From: Phycisphaeraceae bacterium
GTDB lineage: Bacteria > Planctomycetota > Phycisphaerae > Phycisphaerales > Zrk34
NCBI GenBank assembly: GCA_028282805.1
Contig: JANQHD010000038.1
Span: forward strand, 1 to 64,000
Length of the DNA: 64,000 bases
Reading direction: 5' to 3'
Position numbers and translations under genes: made by a program. This document shows, piece by piece, positions 18,648 through 27,821 of the stretch (position 1 is the first letter of the stretch; each line of letters begins with the position of its first letter). The notes beneath the pieces were generated by a model that was not told where the DNA came from, did not search any database, and saw only the letters and a list, made by a program, of their open reading frames with translations.

Positions 18648-18982
18648 GCGCTTCTGCGTCGAACCTGCGCGTGACCTGCTGCGCATGTCAGGTCGCAGGA
18701 CGATCGGTAAGCAAGAATACAGGACTCGTTGCGCTTTCATCTCGGATCATGCCACGGTAATCTGTCATGCTGCGGCGTCCAATTGCACATGACGCGGGTG
18801 AAGGACGGGAGCAAGGCCTTCAAGCCGGCGCATGTCGAGAAGTCGAATCGTGAGAAGGGGTTTTTAGAAGATCCTTCGAAGACGGGATGATACCGACGGG
18901 GAATATCTTACGAACGGCTAACAATCATCTAAGCGGCCTATCGCTGCTCCGTATGGATCTTATCAGTTATTGGAGAATAGCT
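18648..18982. other. Intergenic stretch without a recognised gene
   Basis: I see no RNA gene here. A 34-codon frame from the ATG at 18789 to a stop at 18890 (start MTRVKDG, then AFKPAHVEKSNREKG) has a basic composition faintly like a transposase fragment, but it is too short to assign. GC is lower than in neighbouring genes. The downstream lipoprotein gene has its ribosome site at about 18971-18975. Confidence 0.4.
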
Positions 18983-20182
18983 ATGCGATGCAATCTGGCT
19001 TTGGTTTGTTTACTCAATGTGCTCGTCATGACTGCGTGCGATTCGGACACACCAACGGAATCACGAGGTACACCCGATACGGGCCAGACTCAAAGCGATC
19101 AGAACGAATCCACTGATCACGTGGTCGACAAGACCGATGCGGGGAAGCGTAGCCGTAAGATCGACGACATGCTCAGGCGTGACTTCGATTGGGAAACCGG
19201 CCAGGACAGTGATCTTCTTGATATGGCCAAGTTTGCTAAAGATGCGGCGGCGCTGGAGGAGTTCATGAAGGGCGAAGCCGGCGCCACCATGTGGTTCTTA
19301 AGCACTGGCACGGTGATTGAATGGTATTTGATGGGCCCCGAGCGCTCCCAACCGCATTGGGCACGGAAGACAAGCGCTGACCTTCGGGGCTCGTTCGCGT
19401 TCCCGCGTACAGACCCGATGGCTCAATACACGTACGGCCGCAAGTTGATCGCGAACGGCAATGACAAAGAAAAAAAGGAAGGCGCCCATTTTGTATTGCG
19501 TTCGGCACGCACGGGTTTCAGCCCTGCGCAGGCGTATTTGGCCAGCCTGTTGACCCAGAAAGACGGGCCGCTTCCTGTCGACCGGAACCGTGCGATCCTT
19601 TTTGCCAAGGCGGCGGCAGACCAGGGCAACTTCGCAGGTGACTATTTGTTGGCGCAAGTTCACGGCATAGGCGGGGCAACGCAAGAAGAGCAAGAGATCG
19701 GCGTGAAACATGCACGCAGGTTGGTGGACAACGATGTTTCTGCGGGCCACCTGTTGATGGGTTTCATGATCGAGCGGGGGGTTGGCGGGCTAGAGAAAGA
19801 CTATGCAAAAGCAAGAGAGCATTACCAAGCCGCAGCGCTTGGGGGACAGCCCATGGCTTTTCATGCGTTGTCTTCCTACTACTACAAAGGTGTTGGCGGG
19901 GAGAAGAGCATGGTTTGGGCCCGCGTCTACGCAATGCTCGCAACGGCAAAGGGGATGGATCGAAAAGACCTGATCAGGGAAATCGACAAGCAGATCACGC
20001 GCAAGCAAATCGCTCAGGCAAAGAGGGATTTTGAACTGTTAAGAAAAGAGACGAGTACGTTCGACGACAAGAAACTCGCAGTACGTTGGGTTAAGGCCTT
20101 GACCGATGTCCAGAAGAGCTACGAACGATCCAAGAAGGTCAGCGAGATTAAGCCAAGCGAACGAACGGGTGTTGTCGAATAG
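18983..20182 (+). CDS. Sel1-repeat lipoprotein
   Basis: 399 aa from the ATG at 18983, twelve bases behind TTGGAG. An upstream in-frame ATG would place 32 residues before the signal peptide. The signal peptide ends in the lipobox VMTAC. A Ser/Thr/Asp-rich linker precedes an alpha-helical body. Sel1/TPR-like repeats are visible around 190-320 (AQAYLASLL, AKAAADQGN, GHLLMGFMIERGVGG, ALGGQPMAFHALSSYY). Sel1 proteins mediate protein-protein contacts at the envelope. Codon use is visibly less GC-biased than in the surrounding genes, so acquisition by transfer is possible. Confidence 0.8.
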   Translation: MRCNLALVCLLNVLVMTACDSDTPTESRGTPDTGQTQSDQNESTDHVVDKTDAGKRSRKIDDMLRRDFDWETGQDSDLLDMAKFAKDAAALEEFMKGEAGATMWFLSTGTVIEWYLMGPERSQPHWARKTSADLRGSFAFPRTDPMAQYTYGRKLIANGNDKEKKEGAHFVLRSARTGFSPAQAYLASLLTQKDGPLPVDRNRAILFAKAAADQGNFAGDYLLAQVHGIGGATQEEQEIGVKHARRLVDNDVSAGHLLMGFMIERGVGGLEKDYAKAREHYQAAALGGQPMAFHALSSYYYKGVGGEKSMVWARVYAMLATAKGMDRKDLIREIDKQITRKQIAQAKRDFELLRKETSTFDDKKLAVRWVKALTDVQKSYERSKKVSEIKPSERTGVVE

Positions 20183-20240
20183 GCGCATCGACCCGTTTCG
20201 CGGATCGGGTCGCAGGAACCCAATCTGATCCAGGCATCGA

Positions 20241-20269
20241 AAAAGGCAGCCCATAAAGGGCTGCCTTTT
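20241..20269. terminator. Bidirectional terminator hairpin
   Basis: AAAAGGCAGCCC (20241-20252) pairs with GGGCTGCCTTTT (20258-20269), a 12-bp stem with T-runs on either strand. It can end the Sel1 transcript and any leftward transcript through the tRNA-like piece and mtnP. Confidence 0.8.
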
Positions 20270-20272
20270 CAA

Positions 20273-20304
20273 TAGCGGGGGCAGGATTCGAACCCGCGAC
20301 CTTC
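20273..20304 (-). pseudogene. Orphan 3' end of a tRNA (initiator-tRNA-like T-arm and acceptor)
   Basis: On the minus strand the T-arm is GCGGG, TTCGAAT, CCTGC (plus coordinates 20281-20297). It is followed by a 7-base acceptor half CCCCGCT and a discriminator A. The preceding GGTC and this tail resemble the 3' part of bacterial initiator tRNA-Met. No matching 5' acceptor (AGCGGGG) or canonical D and anticodon arms are found upstream, where mtnP ends at 20376. I read it as a tRNA fragment, for example a duplicated attachment end. A highly unusual intact tRNA is the alternative. Confidence 0.45.
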
Positions 20305-20375
20305 TATGTGATGAAACCGGCCGTTCCGGACCTATTCTCGGGACCGGGTTGTGGGCAACCCAACTCGCTTCACGT

Positions 20376-21269
20376 TCATCCGAAGTAACGCCCCCACAGC
20401 GCATCGAGGCGTTGGACCTCGTATTGATCGATCTTGGTCTTGTCGGACCAGATCGCCAGGGCCAGGGCGCTGTGGGCGGGGCTCTCGTGTTCGTAGAGCA
20501 TCGACACGTCGGCCAGCGCCGCCTTGATCAGCTCGATGCTGTTGGCCGTGGCCGCTTCGAGGTTGCGGATGATCTCTTGCAGCAGTTGCTTGGGGTCGAA
20601 GCTCGCGTCTTCGCTGTGCGGGCGGGGGCGCCAGCAGTCGTAGTCGGTCGGCAGCGCGAGCAGGGCGTAGGCGATCTCCGCCTCGCGGGCGAGCTTGGCT
20701 TCGGGCATGGCGGTCATGCCGATCAGGTCGCCGCCCCACGCGCGGTGCATGTGCGACTCGGCCCGCGTGCTGAACGCCGGGCCTTCCATGCACACGTACG
20801 TCCCCCCGTGGTGCACGGTCAGGTGCGACAGCTTCCGCGACGCCTCGATCAGCCAGCGCCTCGTCACCGGGCAGAACGGCTCGCTCATCTCCACGTGCAC
20901 CGCGGCCTTCTCGTAGAACGTGCCGGCGCGGCGCGTGGTCTTGTCGATGACCTGGTCGGGCACCACCAGGTGCCGCGGCTCGATGTCCTCGCGCAGCGAA
21001 CCGACGGCCCCGCTGGCGATGATGTGGCTCACGCCCAGTTGCTTTAGCGCATGGATGTTGGCGCGGTAGGGCACCTGCGAGGGGTGGAGGGTGTGGCCGA
21101 TGCCGTGGCGTTGGACAATGGCCACGTCCACGCCGCACATCTCGGTGGTGAGAATCGGGCTGGACGGTGGGCCGAAGGGCGTGTCGACCTCGACGCGCTG
21201 CCCACGCTCGCCGCCGAGGGTGGCGCCGAGCCCGCTGCCGCCGATGAGTCCGATCTTCAGGTCAGGCAT
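20376..21269 (-). CDS. mtnP: S-methyl-5'-thioadenosine phosphorylase
   Basis: 297 aa, typical for MTAP/PNP family II. Motifs are IGLIGGSGLG at the start, VQRHGIGH (phosphate-binding region) near 53, the ASGAVGSL loop near 85, and substrate-site residues in CMEGPAFSTRAES near 160 and GMTAMPEAKLARE near 185. It cleaves methylthioadenosine to adenine and methylthioribose-1-phosphate in methionine salvage and polyamine recycling. It is transcribed leftwards, 22 bases downstream of rsmA. Confidence 0.93.
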   Translation of the reverse strand: MPDLKIGLIGGSGLGATLGGERGQRVEVDTPFGPPSSPILTTEMCGVDVAIVQRHGIGHTLHPSQVPYRANIHALKQLGVSHIIASGAVGSLREDIEPRHLVVPDQVIDKTTRRAGTFYEKAAVHVEMSEPFCPVTRRWLIEASRKLSHLTVHHGGTYVCMEGPAFSTRAESHMHRAWGGDLIGMTAMPEAKLAREAEIAYALLALPTDYDCWRPRPHSEDASFDPKQLLQEIIRNLEAATANSIELIKAALADVSMLYEHESPAHSALALAIWSDKTKIDQYEVQRLDALWGRYFG

Positions 21270-21291
21270 GGGGGCAATGATACCGCAGCGG

Positions 21292-22167
21292 TCACACCGC
21301 GTCAGCCAACACGATGAACTGCGCCAACGAGAGCTGTTCGGGCCGCGCCGCGGGGTCGATGTCGGCGGGGTAATCGACGCCGCCGCCCAACACCGCGCGG
21401 ATCGTCTTGCGCCGCTGCTGGAAGAGTTTTTGCGCGAGTTCGACCACCCGCTCGGGGCAAGCCGCTTGCGGCTTAGCGCGCCTTGTCAACTTCACCACCG
21501 ACGAATCAACCTGCGGCCGGGGCCAGAAGCACGCCGGCGGCAGGTGCGTGACGAGTTCGGTCTCACACATCAGCTGCACGCTGATCGACAACGGCCCGTA
21601 GTCCTTGCCGCCCTGCGCCATGAACCGATCGGCGACCTCACGCTGCACCATGACGATCGCCAGGCTCATCGCCGGGTGATCGAGGCAAAGGTTCGCGACC
21701 AACGGCGAGGCGATGTTGTAAGGAAGGTTGGCGATGAGCTTGAATTGCGGAATGCGGATTTCGGATTGCGGAGTCGCCTGTTCGGGTAACTCCGCATTCC
21801 GCATTCCGCACTCCGCATTCGCGATCGCTTTAGCGATCGCCGGGTTGACCGCGTGCTTGCCGGCCATGGCGTCGCCTTCGACGAGCGTAAAGTTTTCGTG
21901 GTCGCCGAAGCGCTCGCGCAGGATCGCGCAGAGGTCGCGGTCGATCTCGCACGCCACGACGCGCGCCCCGGCTTCGAGCAACCAGTCGGTCAGCGCACCG
22001 GTGCCCGGGCCGACCTCAAGCACGGTATCACCCGCTTGCAGGTCCGCCGCGTCGAGGATCTGCCGCATCTTGTTGTGATCGACGAGGAAGTTCTGCCCGA
22101 ACCGCTTACGCGGCCGCAACCCGTGCGCGGCGAGAAGGCTTTTGATGTCGGAGAGAGACTGGGCCAT
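21292..22167 (-). CDS. rsmA: 16S rRNA dimethyladenosine transferase RsmA (KsgA) with in-frame repeat insert
   Basis: 291 aa. Canonical motifs are RKRFGQNFLVD near 21, the SAM motif VLEVGPGTGALT near 49 and the catalytic NLPYNIASPL near 147. It dimethylates two adjacent adenines near the 3' end of 16S rRNA. Just before NLPYN there is an unusual segment of about 25 residues (NAECGMRNAELPEQ...) encoded exactly by a palindromic heptamer array at 21745-21820. Ordinary RsmA goes directly from the acidic motif to F-K-x-x-x-NLPYN here. The frame stays open and all catalytic motifs survive, so the protein is probably functional with a surface loop. Confidence 0.93.
   Translation of the reverse strand: MAQSLSDIKSLLAAHGLRPRKRFGQNFLVDHNKMRQILDAADLQAGDTVLEVGPGTGALTDWLLEAGARVVACEIDRDLCAILRERFGDHENFTLVEGDAMAGKHAVNPAIAKAIANAECGMRNAELPEQATPQSEIRIPQFKLIANLPYNIASPLVANLCLDHPAMSLAIVMVQREVADRFMAQGGKDYGPLSISVQLMCETELVTHLPPACFWPRPQVDSSVVKLTRRAKPQAACPERVVELAQKLFQQRRKTIRAVLGGGVDYPADIDPAARPEQLSLAQFIVLADAV
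21745..21820. repeat. Palindromic heptamer array inside rsmA (TTGCGGA/TCCGCAT family)
   Basis: Four units of TTGCGGA type (21745 onward) and four of TCCGCAT type (up to about 21820) flank an 18-bp centre. It has the same architecture as the intergenic arrays but lies in the coding region of rsmA without breaking the frame. Confidence 0.9.
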
Positions 22168-22180
22168 CGCATTGAATCAA

Positions 22181-22228
22181 CGGGTCAATCGGTTAATCGG
22201 TCAACTAGTCAACCGGTCAATCGGGCGT
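22181..22228. repeat. Octamer array left of the four-helix-bundle gene
   Basis: Units of CGGTCAAT type (CGGTTAAT, CGGTCAAC, TAGTCAAC, CGGTCAAT) repeat every 8 bases. The array overlaps and supplies the stop codon of the four-helix-bundle gene at 22217-22219. It lies directly upstream of the rsmA start on the other side. Confidence 0.85.
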
Positions 22229-22639
22229 TCGTCGTGGGGGTTTCGTTTTGCTCCGACGTTTGTCGGCCATGTATTCGTCGAGTTGCTTATGCAGGTGGTT
22301 GACGTAACCGTTGAGCAGGCGCAAGACCTCGTCGATGTCGCGCCGGAGGTTTTGAAGGTGCTCCGGCTTGAAGTAACCTTGCTGCTCACAGGCGCCCAGG
22401 TCATCGATCAACTCATTCAGGCTCCCGCGCGACCGGTAGAGGTACGAGATGTTGTGCTTCCAGTTATAGCTGCCGTGCCCCTCGGCGATGTTGTTGGTCA
22501 CCGAGAGCGCCGCCCGCCTCATCTGCTGGTTCAGCACGTACTTCTCGTCCACCGGCAACCGCTCGACCAGTTTGTAAACACGTTGCCTCAGCTCGCACGC
22601 CTTCTGATAAACCTCCAACCCTTCAAATCCCTCAGCCAT
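22217..22639 (-). CDS. Four-helix-bundle protein (S23 / 23S rRNA intervening-sequence type)
   Basis: 140 aa from the ATG at 22639. Family signatures are FEGLEVYQKACEL at the start, LNQQMRRAALSVTNNIAEG near 40-58 and a late RGSLNEL. These proteins were first found encoded in intervening sequences of 23S rRNA. Relatives (Avd-like) bind nucleic acid and assist diversity-generating retroelements, but most have no known role. The C-terminus is Lys/Arg-rich (DKRRSKTKPPRR). The gene is bracketed by two octamer arrays in opposite orientation and its stop codon is part of one, suggesting a cassette. Confidence 0.88.
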   Translation of the reverse strand: MAEGFEGLEVYQKACELRQRVYKLVERLPVDEKYVLNQQMRRAALSVTNNIAEGHGSYNWKHNISYLYRSRGSLNELIDDLGACEQQGYFKPEHLQNLRRDIDEVLRLLNGYVNHLHKQLDEYMADKRRSKTKPPRRTPD

Positions 22640-22661
22640 ACAGCACCCCGTACTATGTCCT

Positions 22662-22709
22662 GTTTGACCGATCAACTGATTGACCAATTGACTGGTCGAC
22701 CGATTCACA
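22662..22709. repeat. Octamer array right of the four-helix-bundle gene (inverted)
   Basis: Units of ATTGACCG type (TTTGACCG, ATTGACCA, ATTGACTG, GTCGACCG) repeat every 8 bases. This is the reverse complement orientation of the array at 22181-22228, so the two form an inverted pair around the gene. The fabI stop (22705-22707) lies at its right edge. Confidence 0.85.
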
Positions 22710-23484
22710 ATCCCACGATATTAAACCCCGCGTCGACGTAAACGATCTCGCCGGTCACGCCGCTCGATAAATCGCTCAACAAAAACGCCGCGGTGTTCCC
22801 CACCTCCTCGCCGGTGATGTTGCGCTTCAGCGGGGCCTTGTTCGCCTGGTGGTCGAACATCTCGGAGATGCCGCCCACGGCCATGGCCGCCAGCGTCCGC
22901 AGCGGGCCGCCGGAGATCGAGTTGACGCGGATGTTCTTCTCGCCCAGCTCCGCGGCGAGGTAGCGGGTGGTGTGTTCGAGCGCGGACTTGGCGATGCCCA
23001 TGATGTTGTAGCCGGGGATGACTTTTTCGCCGCCGTAGTAGCTCATGGAGATGATGCTCCCGCCGTCGGTCATCAGCGGGGCGGCGCGCTGGCTCATGGC
23101 GATCAGCGTGTAGGCGCTGATGTCGAGCGCCTGCGTCCAAGCCTCGCGGGTGGTGGTGTGGAAGTTGCCGATCTCGAGGAACTGCCGGTCGGCGAAGGCA
23201 ATCGAGTGCACGACGAAATCGATCTTGCCCCAGTCTTCGCCGAGCTTGGTGAACACGGCGTCGAGGTCTTCGTCGCTGCTCGCATCGCACGACATCAGCC
23301 ACGGGTCTTCGTTGCCCAGCTCCTTGACGGCGTTGCGCACGCGTCGCTCCATCTTCGCCCCGGGCAGGTGCGTGTACGCACACTCGGCGCCCTGTTGGAT
23401 GAGCGATTGGGTGATGTACCACGCGTAGCTGCGCTCGTTGGCGATGCCGAAGACGATGCCCTTCTTGCCGTCCATGATGCCCAT
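22705..23484 (-). CDS. fabI: Enoyl-ACP reductase (NADH) FabI
   Basis: 259 aa. Start at the ATG at 23484, with AGGAG eight bases upstream; a 20-codon longer frame has no ribosome site. FabI rather than generic SDR features are seen: the [10 protein letters not shown] cofactor loop near 14 and the catalytic Tyr/Lys pair in [14 protein letters not shown] (Y-x6-K) near 156-163. It performs the last reduction of fatty acid elongation. It would be a triclosan/isoniazid-class target type by family. Confidence 0.93.
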   Translation of the reverse strand: MGIMDGKKGIVFGIANERSYAWYITQSLIQQGAECAYTHLPGAKMERRVRNAVKELGNEDPWLMSCDASSDEDLDAVFTKLGEDWGKIDFVVHSIAFADRQFLEIGNFHTTTREAWTQALDISAYTLIAMSQRAAPLMTDGGSIISMSYYGGEKVIPGYNIMGIAKSALEHTTRYLAAELGEKNIRVNSISGGPLRTLAAMAVGGISEMFDHQANKAPLKRNITGEEVGNTAAFLLSDLSSGVTGEIVYVDAGFNIVGL

Positions 23485-23516
23485 GCGGGTTCTCCTGAAG
23501 CCGGGTAATCGCGTGA

Positions 23517-25083
<1,567 letters not shown>

Positions 25084-25085
<2 letters not shown>

Positions 25086-25125
25086 TCTTCGATGTCCGAT
25101 CTGCGATCGTCGATGTGCGATCTGC
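25084..25125. repeat. Heptamer array fused to the guaB stop codon
   Basis: Six consecutive 7-bp units starting GAT: GATCTTC, GATGTCC, GATCTGC, GATCGTC, GATGTGC, GATCTGC. The first GA is part of the guaB TGA. Unlike most arrays here it has only one orientation. Confidence 0.85.
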
Positions 25126-25290
25126 CCCCCGTTTAGCGACGGCCCGCAGGGCCGTGCGTCCCGTTGTTTCCGAGCGAGCCGGGCCGTGTCGGCCCGGCCC
25201 GTACAAACGTTTCAACTCACCGCGCCACCCATTCGCGGCGCGATGCAACTCAACCACCCCCACGGGCCGGCTCGACACGAGCCGGCTCAC
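25126..25290. repeat. Cluster of three GC-rich hairpins upstream of a small membrane gene
   Basis: GGCCCGCAGGGCC at about 25141-25153 is the first hairpin. GCCGGGCCG (25178-25186) with CGGCCCGGC (25190-25198) is the second. GCCGGCTCG (25266-25274) with CGAGCCGGC (25278-25286) is the third. The last two have 3-base loops and 9-bp perfect stems. They may include the guaB terminator, but no strong T-run follows. A TATAAT lies at 25314-25319 before the next gene, without a clear -35. Confidence 0.6.
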
Positions 25291-25373
25291 TAAATATGCA
25301 TTGCTGCATGTTGTATAATCGTGCGCTATCCGGCGGCCCACGTCTGTGAACCCAAAAATGGGGGATGGCAACA

Positions 25374-25679
25374 ATGTCTGATCGCTTACATCGAGTTTTA
25401 CTTGGCGCTTTGGTTGTGTACGCGCTTCATGCGATCGCCGTAGTCATGTTTGCTCAAGCAAACGTACCGTTGGTCGGCCCGGAAACCGACGCAGGCGCGA
25501 TGGCTTGGTTGCTCTGGGGCTACGTCGATTTCCCGCTCGGCCTGCTTGCCCTCACGTTGGCTTCGAACGCAACCAGCAACGCAGCCGCGACGGTCATCTT
25601 GGCTGCGGTGGGCGGTCTGCAATGGGTCATCTGGTGGCTGGTGGGAGCGCACTTGTATCTGGTGATCAAGAGAGATTGA
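25374..25679 (+). CDS. Small three-helix membrane protein of unknown function
   Basis: 101 aa from the ATG at 25374; the in-frame ATG at 25365 is the alternative. Three hydrophobic segments are at about 10-28, 40-62 and 68-94 (GGLQWVIWWLVGAHLYLVI), with few charges except the ends. No recognised family. It stands alone between guaB and the leftward PEP-CTERM gene, with hairpins on both sides (25126-25290 and about 25712-25731). Confidence 0.6.
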   Translation: MSDRLHRVLLGALVVYALHAIAVVMFAQANVPLVGPETDAGAMAWLLWGYVDFPLGLLALTLASNATSNAAATVILAAVGGLQWVIWWLVGAHLYLVIKRD

Positions 25680-25867
25680 ACAATCCACCATCCCGGTCCC
25701 ACAGTCACCGGCTAGATCGCCGGCCCATCTCGGGCCGGTTCCGGAAACGCTACATTTTCCTTGACCCACCGTGTCGCCTCGCCGCACCACGGCCCTCCAC
25801 CCGCCCGACGCGCAGATACACAAACCGCGCTCCCCTCCGGGTCGCGGCTAAACGTTCATCCCGGACG

Positions 25868-25896
25868 ATTCCGCCTTCCGGATTCCGGATTTCAGT
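25868..25896. repeat. Short heptamer array overlapping a stop codon (ATTCCGG family)
   Basis: Units ATTCCGC, CTTCCGG, ATTCCGG, ATTTCAG. The TCA at 25892-25894, which is the stop codon of the leftward PEP-CTERM gene, lies in the last unit. A two-unit relative (GGATTCC, GGATTTC) lies at 27531-27544 in the gap on the other side of that gene. Confidence 0.75.
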
Positions 25897-27271
25897 TCCG
25901 TCGTCGGGCGAGCAGCAGGGGGCTGGCGAGTGCGATCAGCGCGAGGGCGGTCGGTTCGGGGATCGTCCAGATCGCGATACCGGATCGACCGTCGGCCAGC
26001 CCGAATTGATAGGCGACCTGCCCCAACTCGTTGAGGCCGTTTCGTTCGTCGCCGAGTACATTGCCATTGGAAAAGTCCAGCGCCGTGATCGTGCTGCCGA
26101 GCAGGGCGTCGCCCTTGCGCGCCACCTGGATCAGGCCGAGCCCGTCGTCGTAGAAGAAGAGGCCACGATCGTCGCTGGTCCCGGTCAAGACACCAAAAAA
26201 TGCCGCCTGCCCCGCGTCGTTGAGTGCGGGGGGGTCGGCGAAGCCGGAGAAGCTGCCGTTGGCGTCTGGCGCGGCGTCGCCTTTGCGGACGATCTGCACC
26301 AGCGTCGCGCCGTCGCCCCGGAAGAGGCCGGCATCATCGCTGCCCCCGCCGCTGGTCCCGGTCAAGCTACCCCAAAACGCGGCCTGCCCCGCGTTGTTGA
26401 GCGTGGGGTCGGAGAAGAGTAAGAAATTACCGTTGGCGTCGGGCGCAGCTTCGCCTTCGCGGGCGATCCGCGTCAGCGTCGCGCCGTCGCCCCAAAAGAT
26501 GCCGCGATCGTCGCTGCCCCCGCCGCTGGTTCCGGTCAAGGAACCTGAAAACGCCACCTGCCCCGCGTCGTTGAGCGCGGGGGAGTTGAAGCTGGAGAAG
26601 TTGCCGTTGGCGTCTGGCGCGGCATCGCCTTCGCGAACGATCTGTACCAGCGTCGTGCCGTCGCCCCGGAAGATGCCGCGATCATCGCTGTTCCCGCCGC
26701 TGGTCCGGGTCAAGAAACTCAGAAACGCCGCCTGCCCCGCGTCGTTGAACGCGGGGATGACGAGGCTGGAGAAGCTGCCGTTGGCGTCTGGCGCGGCTTC
26801 GCCTTTGCGGACGATCTGCACCAGCGTTGTGCCGTCGCCCCGGAAGATGCCGCTACTATCACTGATCCCGACCCTGCTCCCGGTCAAGAAACCCACGAAC
26901 GTCGCCTGCCCCGCATTGTTGAGCACGGGGAAGGTGAAGTTTAAGAAGCTGCCGTTGGCGTCTGGCGCGGCGTCGCCTTCGCGGGCGATCTGCACCAGCG
27001 TTGTGCCGTCGCCCCGAAAGATGCCGATATCGTCGCTGCCCCCGCCGCTGGTGCCGGTCAGGTTAGCGAGAAACGCGGCCTGCCCCGCGTCGTTGAGCGC
27101 GGGGGGGTCGGCGAAGCGGAAGAAGCTGCCGTTGGCGTCTGGCGCGGCGTCGCCCGTCTGCACAACAACCTGCGTGGTTCCCACGGCCCACGACGAAGAC
27201 ACCCAGACCAACAACGACGGCGCGACCGTGCCGCACAACACCACCCGTACCGATCGAACGAAAGACAGCAT
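25892..27271 (-). CDS. PEP-CTERM protein built of NxxGxxAF tandem repeats
   Basis: 459 aa. Start at the ATG at 27271, preceded by AGGAGAG. After a signal peptide the protein consists of six near-identical units of about 55 residues, each with APDANG, then LNDAGQAAF and later SDDRGIFRGDG. It ends with a degenerate seventh unit (LNELGQVAY) and the sorting tail IPEPTALALIALASPLLLARRR. This is the choice-of-anchor NxxGxxAF family with an exosortase signal. Repeats are also highly similar as DNA (period about 165 bp at 26200-27150), so copy number may vary. It is probably a surface protein. Confidence 0.88.
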   Translation of the reverse strand: MLSFVRSVRVVLCGTVAPSLLVWVSSSWAVGTTQVVVQTGDAAPDANGSFFRFADPPALNDAGQAAFLANLTGTSGGGSDDIGIFRGDGTTLVQIAREGDAAPDANGSFLNFTFPVLNNAGQATFVGFLTGSRVGISDSSGIFRGDGTTLVQIVRKGEAAPDANGSFSSLVIPAFNDAGQAAFLSFLTRTSGGNSDDRGIFRGDGTTLVQIVREGDAAPDANGNFSSFNSPALNDAGQVAFSGSLTGTSGGGSDDRGIFWGDGATLTRIAREGEAAPDANGNFLLFSDPTLNNAGQAAFWGSLTGTSGGGSDDAGLFRGDGATLVQIVRKGDAAPDANGSFSGFADPPALNDAGQAAFFGVLTGTSDDRGLFFYDDGLGLIQVARKGDALLGSTITALDFSNGNVLGDERNGLNELGQVAYQFGLADGRSGIAIWTIPEPTALALIALASPLLLARRRN

Positions 27272-27746
27272 GGATATTCCCTCTCCTAAAGCGAAAACGC
27301 GGCCCGGGCGATCGGGCGGTGTCCCATGAATTGTGGCCAAAAGCCACCCCGCCCATCATTAAATCTAAAAACCCCAATGTATGTGGACAAGGCAGTAGAA
27401 TTATATCGCCCGGGTAACCCTATACAAGAACATTCCGGTCAGGATGGTGTTTATTCGGGCCGCGTCCGACAACGTGGCGGTTGATTGTGCCGCCGCCCGT
27501 TCCCCTGTTTAACGCCGGGCCGCAGGGCCGGGATTCCGGATTTCAACACCGCGTAATAGCGGACCGATCGGGCGCGCCACGCAGGTGTGCCGTGCGCGCG
27601 CCGGCGTCGCGTGCGTTTTCGGCGTGTGATCAAGGGTTTTTCGGGCGCGGCGCGCGCACGGCGACACTCGTGTGCGCGGCGGCGTGCGCAACGACGTGAC
27701 ATCGTGCGCGCCGTGGCTGCGCAACGTGACGTAAAGCGAATGAAAA
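27272..27746. other. Intergenic stretch with repeat relics, no gene supported
   Basis: Contains a copy of a GC-rich motif (core CCGCAGGGCCG, about 27508-27532) also found at about 25131-25156. It also has the two-unit ATTCCGG array at 27531-27544. A strongly biased segment at about 27580-27735 is dominated by GTGCGCG, CGTGTGCG and GCGCACG-like words. Short frames across it encode Arg-rich peptides with no ribosome site. The PEP-CTERM promoter should lie at its left end. Confidence 0.5.
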
Positions 27747-27771
27747 CCCCGATTGCAAACGGCAATCGGGG
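27747..27771 (-). terminator. Intrinsic terminator of the Idh/MocA gene
   Basis: CCCCGATTGC (27747-27756) pairs with GCAATCGGGG (27762-27771), with a five-base loop. On the minus strand it is followed by TTTT. It lies 50 bases past the stop of the leftward oxidoreductase gene. Confidence 0.85.
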
Positions 27772-27821
27772 GTGCGGTGTTGAGGGGTTTCGACGAATGC
27801 CACGTTGGTGCGCGGCGGGGT

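Noticed and set aside
18789-18890. Transposase fragment
   Set aside because: Only a faint resemblance (TRVKDG) over 34 codons, with no catalytic residues or terminal repeats. Kept only as an unassigned frame in the intergenic note.
27481-27724. Arg-rich small proteins on either strand
   Set aside because: Frames arise from GC-biased non-coding sequence, without ribosome sites or conserved features.
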